From Sclerodactyla briareus (lineage: Eukaryota; Echinodermata; Holothuroidea; Dendrochirotida; Sclerodactylidae), in the NCBI GenBank assembly GCA_026419785.1, contig JAODTK010000356.1:62001-126000 (forward strand): a stretch of DNA of 64,000 nt. The letters run 5' to 3'. Under the pieces are notes generated by a model. It was not told the DNA's origin and ran no database searches. It saw only the letters and a program-made list of their open reading frames with translations. Numbering within the stretch: position 1 is the stretch's first letter; each line of letters opens with the position of its first letter. Position numbers and translations under genes: made by a program. Shown piece after piece: positions 56,871-64,000 of the stretch.

Positions 56871-57020
56871 AATTATGAGAAATTCCCTGTTAATCATGAT
56901 TTTTGTAGACAGTAATATTTGAAAAAGTGGCCATGCACCCCCTCAATATTTTTTTCCTATCTGCCACCTTTGCCAGGCAGTGTCATGAGTGATCAGTGGC
57001 TTATCTAGGAACCTCGGTCT

Positions 57021-57455
57021 TTTTTTATCATGAGTGAGCACCGGCGATAACTCGCCTTCTCTTCTTGACTAGTGCTCAGATGATATCGAGGCAGGGGTGT
57101 AACCAATCCTAACCTGCCCCCGGGACCACCAGGTGTTACAATCCCTCTGAAAAGACTAACAGTGAACTCCAGGACCCGACCACTTGGTCAGAACCTGGAG
57201 GAGCACAAGTTCAAATTCAACGTGACTGCTCACAGCCGACAGACAAGACTTATTGCACAAATCCCATAATAAACCCCAGTAACCCCCAGAAAATCCACTG
57301 CATTACAGCAGGACTACGAAGTGAAGACCAGACCTCGCTCATCGTAACTGCAAGTATAGCCACCTAGGGAAAAAAGTCATGATGACTGCTGAATTTTAAC
57401 CCGGATTATTTGTTATGTAATGTGACACTGTTACCACTCAACCATTCTTCCACCC
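57021..57455 (-). repeat. SINE family A, copy 3 (most complete)
   Basis: The minus-strand head has GTGGAAGAATGGTTGAGTGG (A box) and CCGGGTTAAAATTCAGC (B box). The body matches copies at 41431-41893 and 1401-1765. Confidence 0.82.
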
Positions 57456-57723
57456 ACTCACAGAAGAGGGTGCTTTGCCTACGTGCTCTGCTTTACCTCT
57501 TCTGTCTGGCTCCATACTCTAATACTACATGGGGACCTATGAGGAATTTGAACATAATTGTGCACTGTGATATCTGCTGCCTCTTCCGGGAATTTCCAGG
57601 CTACATTCCGGGTCATATGATTAGGGTATTATGTATGTGTACAAGCTCAAGGCCTTCCTGTCAGTGAAATGGAGAATTCTGTTTATAGCTTCTGGCACTG
57701 TTATTTCCTCTCACAATGGGCAG

Positions 57724-57886
57724 GAACCTGATGCGATGGATCATGTGGCAGGGTACACGGTAGCTCACGACGTCAGCGCGAGGGATTGGCAGATGAGGCG
57801 CAACGGGAAGCAGTGGCTTCTGGGTAAAGCAATGGACACATTCTGCCCACTGGGACCAGCTCTGGTGACACGAGATTCAATAGCAG
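57724..57886 (+). CDS. FAHD2: FAHD2-like, third exon (catalytic core)
   Basis: The acceptor cacaatgggcag ends at 57723 and GTGATT follows 57886. The uninterrupted peptide starts [20 protein letters not shown] and continues [20 protein letters not shown] and [24 protein letters not shown] provides the Asp metal ligand of the FAH fold. [11 protein letters not shown] is the conserved substrate/metal-site block. No indels; this is the cleanest exon in the window. Confidence 0.97.
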
Positions 57887-58134
57887 GTGATTTGGTTCAG
57901 ATGCAGCCTCTAATCAGGTTTCTTTCATGGAAACTTGTTCGTGGGTTTTACAACTACAAGATAAAGTTCACACCTTGCCTCATCCATCTGCTTTTGTTGT
58001 CTGTAATCTCAATAAACAATATGGCTTCAAAATTAATAAAATAATGACCAGGTTATTTATCAGCTGATAGGAATTAGAATAAATAAATAGAGAGGTTGAT
58101 CTTTTATTGAATTTTAGCTCATACCAGGTATGCT

Positions 58135-58940
58135 GGTTGTGATCTGCCAGCATCAGACTATCTGTCTATAAACCTTTGTAATTTTGGCTTTCAGATGTTC
58201 TTTTCTCGACCTATGTTGATCAAACTATGTTTATTGACCCATGGGACATCTATGGCCTCTTTGTTAAGGTCAAGGTCAAGAATACCTGAAGGGGTAGTAT
58301 TGGCCAATCTGGGGGAATCTGCAAATGCCTCCCCCAGAGATTAGGATAGATTTTGGTGTTAACAGATCAGTGCTATCGAGAACTTGTGCTACATAGGAGT
58401 GTTCAGAGATTTCAGGTCAAAGGTCATAAAAAGGTCATAATGAAACGATTTATGTAGAAAAACTGTAAAATATGTCAATTGCTTTTTCGGACCAGATTAG
58501 TTGGATGACCATTCAGATTGGGCAGGGATATTAGGACCAGTGCTACTATGGGTGTTCAGGGATTTTAGGTCAAAGGTCACTAAAGGGGCCTGATGAATTA
58601 AAATATAGAAGCTGCAAAAAATGTGCAAGATGCTTCTCCTGCAGATTAGGTTGGATTACCATCATAATCAGTCATTGTTACCATGGACTAGTGGTACATT
58701 TGGTGTCCAGGGATTAGTCTAAAGGTCATTAATGGAGCATTTTCAAGTATCGACAGGGTATTAAGAGATTTCAGGTCAAAAATATAGGTAAAGGTGCATA
58801 ATGAGCGAAAATGTAAAAAGTAAAAATCCTCCTACTACAGGTTTAGGTGAATTACCATAACACTTGGTCAGTGTTCTCAAATAGACTAGTGAGAGTTATG
58901 GGGTGCTCAGAGGTTTAAGGTCAGTAAAGGGTCATTTTGA
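58135..58940 (+). repeat. GGTCA-rich tandem repeat, about 150-bp units
   Basis: Four to five units share 'gttcagagatttcaggtcaa', 'aggtcat-aa-gg', 'aaaactgtaaaa-atgt' and 'ttggatgacca'. Perfect DR1 pairs occur at 58414-58426 and 58567-58579. Related to 7540-8050. Confidence 0.82.
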
Positions 58941-59689
58941 GCCATTATGTGTACAATTGTGGATAATGTAAAGAGTTCTGGAAACAACGGAACGTTCTTT
59001 GAGAAGCATATTATTTTCTATTCACTTTCAGGTCCAGGAGTGAGTTTAACTCATCTAAAAGAAGAGAAGAATGCTTTGTTTTATGTTATCACTTCCCTTA
59101 TAAACCAGCCTCCCCGGGCTGTAATAATTATTGTAATAATTCTGGGGAAAATATGTGAAAAATCCTAAGACCTGTTATCAAAACAGGAGTCTTTCATGGT
59201 TGTAAATGCGCTGCATTGCACCATCTACACAGGTTGGGGGTATAGATTTCCCCATAGCTCTGTCTAACAGACCATTTTAAACTGTCATTACCCTTGAAAA
59301 TACCAACCAATTCATTCCATCTTTTTGAATGCATTATTGATCAGTATGAGAAAAAACTGTGAAGTTTTGTGCCGGTAGGATGTGTAGAGTTCGCACACTA
59401 TGTGCAACATCGAGCGGTCAGGTGTACCCCGTTAACATTTTACACAATAGCATTATCATAACCGCGAGAAGGCACATAGCAGAAAGAGGCTACCTGCCTG
59501 GTCAATAATCAAGTTTCGAATGTTGCATCATACTCCACAGTTTAGATTTTGAGGTGGCCCCTGAAGTGAGTTTTTAAGGTATTTGAACAGTGTTTTTGAT
59601 TCCTTGACGAAGTCAGAGGAATCTATGCGATATACAGTGGTGTGTATGTGGGGATGAACGCTGGATTGTTGAACCAAAGGAACCGACCC

Positions 59690-60720
59690 CACCTGGACGA
59701 TGAAGCTCATACTTGGTATGTATGTTCCCCATGATGAGTACATGAACGCTATTATTTTGGGGTCAGGTCAGAGGTCATCCAAGGTCACCAGAGGTCAAAG
59801 TCTGAAAACCTTTGAACACGAAAGTCCAGAATGGTTGGTCTGATCGGGTTCAAATTTGGTGTGTAGCTTTTATGGGAGTTACAGGAAACCCTGGTGTTTT
59901 TGGTATAAGTCGGGGGGGAATTTTGGTCAAAAATAGTAAATTTGTGAAAAGTAAATATTTTGGCCAATTTGGTTTGTGAACACGATAACTTGACCACACA
60001 TGGATGGATTAAGCTCATTAACTGTAATTTGTTCCCATGATGAGGACATGAACCCTATTTTTTCGGAGTCAGCTCAGCGGTCATCTGAGGTAACCAGAGG
60101 TCAAAGTCTGACATTCTTGTGAAATTGATAAGTTAAGAATGGTTGGTATGATCGGTTTGAAATTTGGTGTAGCTTCTATGGGGAGTACAGGAACCCTATT
60201 GTTTTTGGTATAGGTCAGGGGTGAATTTTGTTCAAAAATAGAAAATTTGTGAAAAGTCAATATTTTGGCCAATTTTAGCTTGGAACACGATAACAGCCCC
60301 TCCGGGAGGGGGGATCATATTCGGTATGTATGTTCCCCATGATGAGTACACAAACCATATTGTTTTGGGTTCATGTCAGAGGTCATCTGGAATCACCAGA
60401 GGTCAAAGTCTGAAAACCTTGTGAACACGATAAGTCCAGAATGGTTGGTATGATCGGGTTGAAATTGGTGTGTAGCTTCCTTATGGCGAGAATAGGAACC
60501 TCTTGTTTTTGGTATACGTCGGGGGTGAATTTTAGTAAAAAATGTAAAATTTGCCAAAAAAGTCCATATTTGGCAAGTTTTGGTGTGTGAACACGATAAC
60601 TCCACCCCACCTTGATGGATGAGGCTCATACGTTGTATGTGTTCCCATGCTGCGTACATGAACCCAATTGTTTTGGGGTCAGGTCAGAGGTCACCAGAGA
60701 CCCAAGTCTGAAATCCTTGA
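59690..60720 (+). repeat. GGTCA-rich tandem repeat, about 300-bp units, four copies
   Basis: Units start near 59690, 59995, 60300 and 60600. Each has 'ccccacct-gatgga-gaagctcat', 'tgttcccatgatgagtaca', 'ttttggggtcaggtcagagg', 'gtctgaaaaccttgtga', 'ccagaatggttggtatgatc' and 'gtgtagctt'. Perfect DR1 pairs occur at 59765-59777 and 60681-60693. Confidence 0.9.
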
Positions 60721-61017
60721 AATTGGTGTGTAGCTATCTATCAAGAGTATAGGAACCTTATGTTTCGTTAGACGTTATGTTTCCCATATTTAGCTGGTAC
60801 AATTCCATTGTCCCTGTGTCTGGCTATAAGTCTCTCAGTTTTGATGCACCATGGACACACAAGTCGAGACAGCTAGGTCTAATTAGAGAGAACCTGTGGC
60901 TATGACGCAGGTTTGCCACATGGAGTCACATATTTTGGCTTGATTAAACTCCTTCAGATTCTGTCACATGTTCTCATGCATGGACATATGCATGTTTGTC
61001 AGGCATGGATACCACGT

Positions 61018-61160
61018 GGTTACCACATAATTATATCCCCGCGACACTGGAAGTGTTCGGAGAAATTGTAGTTTTGGGGTGTAGCTGCAGCCGGAAACTC
61101 TAGCTATTATTGGGGCAATAACTCTTTGATGCTTCATCTCGAATTGTTCTGAACTTTGGT
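61018..61160 (-). repeat. Interspersed repeat family C, copy 3
   Basis: The reverse complement of the 54730-54855 type: 'attatatccccgc', 'ttttggggtgtagctgc', 'ggaaactctagctatt' and 'ggggcaataactct'. Confidence 0.75.
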
Positions 61161-61169
61161 ACACAATGG

Positions 61170-61740
61170 TCCGCCTTAGTGGAATCTTGGATGAGCTTTT
61201 CGAAGTGCACATCCTGACAATGTCTGCTGCCCTCATTTTGCAGGTTTTACAAGTTACCACGAAAATACTGAGTTTATCCGATGTATACAACACTTGGTGG
61301 GTGGGGACAAAAGTTTGTCCAAAAACCATGACAGTGATTTCAAAGTCACCGGAGGTCGATGTTTTTTTTTTGGGGGGGGGGGGCAAAAATATAGAGTCAG
61401 TCCGTTCATCAACATTCACCAAAACTACTCGGGTTTTGGGGGGACAGACGTTGTTCTTGAATAACATTTCAAGGTCACCAGAGGTCAAATTTGTGTTTTG
61501 TTTGCAATATTTTTAAACTTGTCAGATTTGAACAAAAACTGGTGTGATGTGGACTGGTTGTTAGTCCTAAGCAACTTGGAGGTCATTGCACGGTCACAGG
61601 AGGTCAAATTTGCATAAATCATGTGATTTTTCTAATTTTAACAAAACTTGGGGAATGTGGAACTATACAGTTGGACCGAACAACAGGTAGGGCATTTCAA
61701 AGTCACTGGAGGCAAATGGGGTCATAATTTTAATGTGCTT
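61170..61740 (+). repeat. GGTCACCGGAGGTCA-type decayed repeat
   Basis: Recurrent 'caaggtcacc/aagtcaccggaggtca', 'aaatttgcataaatc' and 'acaaaacttgg' words at about 100-120-bp spacing, with a poly-G run at 61371. No coding match. Confidence 0.65.
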
Positions 61741-63077
61741 CTCTAAACGTGGTCCACAAAGGTTTTTTCTGCAGAGATCTCCCACGTCGCGGTTTTACCC
61801 GCCTGCACATGTCTAGTTACCACATGGGTACCAGATGGTTACCAGATGGTATCTCCTGCCAGGCTGTCTCACAAAGTGACTGAAGGAGAGGACCCTACAT
61901 ACACCCACATGTACTGATGTGTCATTAGAACTGCTTCTAATCAGCACTGGTAGCTAGATATGCAACGACAGACCACCACATCTTTGGTGAATTGTGCCTT
62001 CAACTCAGCTCTTTTGGTCCCCCCTGTAGGTTCAACTGAGGGGGTTTGCATCCCATTGTTTCCCTCAAAAATTCATCATCCAAATGACGACTGAGAAGAG
62101 TACACACACACACAACAATTTGGAGAAATTACTACTTTCATGTCCCCATGCATGTTTGCACTGGGTGAGAGGAACGATAAAAGTGCCTTGCTCGAGGACC
62201 ACGCATGGGTACAAAAAAACCACTTCATCAAATATTGTAGCTATGTTGTTGCCCGTAATCATCAAATCAGAAAAAATGATTTTTGGATGTCTTAGTAGTG
62301 ATTCCCTTGGTGTACAATGGTTATACTCGGAGGAGCTTGACACAGTCAAACCATTTTTCCGAGAGAGTGGAGCAAACAAAATTAGCTGCTTTCCCCTAAC
62401 CAGGTGAAGCATTAATACCCTGGGCATGCATAACATTGATATCAGTTCCCTGTGATCTCCAGGGTAAATAGGTCACACTTTATTCCACTGTGGTTTATGG
62501 AAGGACTGGTTTGGTTCAAGTCCCTCCCCCCATGTTCATTATTTCCTTGACCACCCTCCCTAGCCCAGTCCAAATGGAACACAAGTATACACAAGGGCGG
62601 CCGTTAACGTGATTCACTAGATGAAAAATGAATCAATCCTACCAATATATTGGCATTATGAGTCCGATTTTGACAATTTTTGTCTGGAAATGATTTTGAA
62701 ACATTTCGATTATCCCAACAAAAATGATCTACAATCTCTCAGCCAAATTGGCCAGAAGACAACAAAAGAAAAGTTTTGGCAAACCTTGCTTCATCATTTT
62801 TGGAGAGTAAGTGGCAACAGCTAATGCAGTTGCAGGGTGTCCGTGAGTTTCTCACATGACCCCAATGAGCTCTGGGAGGGGAAGCCCAGTCATTGACAAG
62901 AGACACCTTTTCCAGTATGACATCAAGAAATAGTGGGAGTTACATGAACTCTCAACTTTCAGCTTTACGGCTGAGGAAGTATGATTTTATGGCATATTGA
63001 GTGACCAACAATTGCCTAGAGTGTGATAATTTGCTGTGACAAATATTTTCATAATGTATTTTTTTGTTATTTTACAG

Positions 63078-63187
63078 ACCCTCACAATCTAGGGACTGAG
63101 GTGCGGGTCAACGGCAAGACGATGCAGGACAGCTAAACCCAAAAAATTGTCTTCAAAAACCAGACCAGATGATAGCTTAGATCTCAA
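63078..63187 (+). CDS. FAHD2: FAHD2-like, fourth exon (frame-disrupted)
   Basis: The acceptor ttattttacag ends at 63077. With the split codon from exon three it reads DPHNLGTEVRVNGKTMQDS, matching the family DPHNL-I-CRVNGEVVQ-SNT. A TAA then interrupts (63134-63136), where the family has SNT. IVFK is followed by an extra AA, and PDQMIA is followed by TAG where the family has Trp. Donor near 63187 (A-GTTGG). Three small changes in 110 bp. The last exon (YPGDVILTGTPPG region) is not in the window. Confidence 0.85.
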
Positions 63188-64000
63188 GTTGGCGGTGGTT
63201 TCTTTTAAATGATCATGGGATAATCGGTAATCTCGGTGCTTGGAAAAGATTTTGTTTTTTTTATATTCCAAAAAAAATATGAATTTACCATAATGATCTG
63301 AGCCAAATGAGATAAATGTCTATATTGAATATAAGTATCTTCTGCTAAATGTTGGCTAAAAGGTTACAACATCGCGAAGGTGGTCAGGCCTTCCCTAATT
63401 TGCCTAATTTCAGTGGGCTGTTTTATCTATACCTAGTATCTTCATATGTCTGCAGCCGGACATTTGTTACGTGGTTGTACAGACCAGACTCATTTATGTT
63501 CCTTCATGTACTGGACTGGATAGATATATGGGACTAGCGCCGTTGAAGATTATCTGAGGATGATACTAAGGAAACCGGAGGCAATAACAAAATATAGACT
63601 GTGCAATGCCAACAAAAGGAAGCACGTTGTAGCGCTATTCTCGAATACATAATTAATACGCCAATCCTAAGTACGATTAGCATTCTGTTAGCCCGAGACC
63701 TGTTACTGCGGAAATAAAACCCTAACCAGTAGTTAACCAGTGACTTTTTTTACATTTACATTCCTGCTATACAAACACCCCAACAAATGATTATGACTAT
63801 TATGGAAGTGATGTACCCATCTAAGTGAGTAATAAAATTTTGAAAAAAAAGATTTTGAAGGACATTCCTAAAGACGTTAACGAGGAGTTTATGGAGGGCA
63901 GGCTTAATCTTCACTGCCATTCAGTCTGTGGTATGGGCCATTATGGTTGTGTCAGTTGGAAACACTGACCCTTCTGGCACCGCAACAACATTATACAAGT
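63188..64000 (+). other. FAHD2 intron continuing past the window
   Basis: No exon or repeat recognised; AT-rich sequence. Confidence 0.5.

Larger units (their letters stand above)
55072..57723 (+). other. FAHD2 intron with repeats
   Basis: Contains a GGTCA-type repeat with 'catccaccaagtttcgttca' units (55270-55620, about 120-bp period, three units), the 53-bp minisatellite (56356-56870) and a SINE family A copy (57021-57455). Confidence 0.8.
57887..63077 (+). other. FAHD2 intron with GGTCA repeats
   Basis: A 5.2-kb intron (gtgatt ... ttacag). It contains two GGTCA-rich tandem families (58135-58940 and 59690-60720), repeat family C in reverse (61018-61160) and a third GGTCA stretch (61170-61740). 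Confidence 0.8.

Noticed and set aside
1-64000. CRISPR arrays, operons, riboswitches
   Set aside because: The window is animal nuclear DNA; no regularly spaced repeats with unique spacers and no prokaryotic gene organisation are seen.

Overview
This is AT-rich, repeat-rich animal genomic DNA with small exons, canonical splice sites and long introns. It carries parts of three conserved genes: a PPAR-like nuclear receptor, the splicing factor SLU7, and the FAH-family protein FAHD2. PPAR-like and SLU7 genes, tRNA-derived SINEs, a DIRS retrotransposon, piggyBac remains and abundant GGTCA-rich interspersed repeats suggest a marine invertebrate deuterostome (echinoderm, hemichordate or cephalochordate). 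The species cannot be fixed from the sequence alone.

Layout. 1-1400: a repeat and a decayed piggyBac-like transposon with its right terminal repeat, followed by a truncated SINE. 6172-9131 (+): the last three ligand-binding-domain exons of an NR1/PPAR-like receptor, immediately followed by a degenerate tandem array of copies of its terminal exon (to about 9790). 14740-44077 (-): SLU7 over about 29 kb; twelve coding exons plus a probable first coding exon are placed, and one central exon was not found. The 10-kb intron between SLU7 exons at 20579 and 30539 holds a GC-rich 6.9-kb DIRS-type element (21697-28614, same strand as SLU7) with inverted terminal repeats, RT, RNase H and tyrosine recombinase remains. 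44-54 kb: intergenic space between divergently oriented SLU7 and FAHD2. 54375-63187 (+): four FAHD2 exons; the first and last coding exons are not seen and the 3' end lies beyond the window.

The three host genes are unrelated in function as far as can be seen: receptor and SLU7 converge, SLU7 and FAHD2 diverge. All three carry small frame disruptions inside otherwise conserved exons with intact splice sites. That pattern fits an indel-prone assembly better than three independent pseudogenes, but the sequence alone cannot decide it.

The remainder is dominated by interspersed repeats: a roughly 590-bp MITE family with TTAA flanks (six copies), two tRNA-derived SINE families, a 53-bp minisatellite with internal dyads, and several GGTCA-rich tandem families. 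The last carry perfect DR1 and DR4 nuclear-receptor half-site arrangements. No CRISPR, no bacterial genes and no intact tRNA or rRNA gene were seen.
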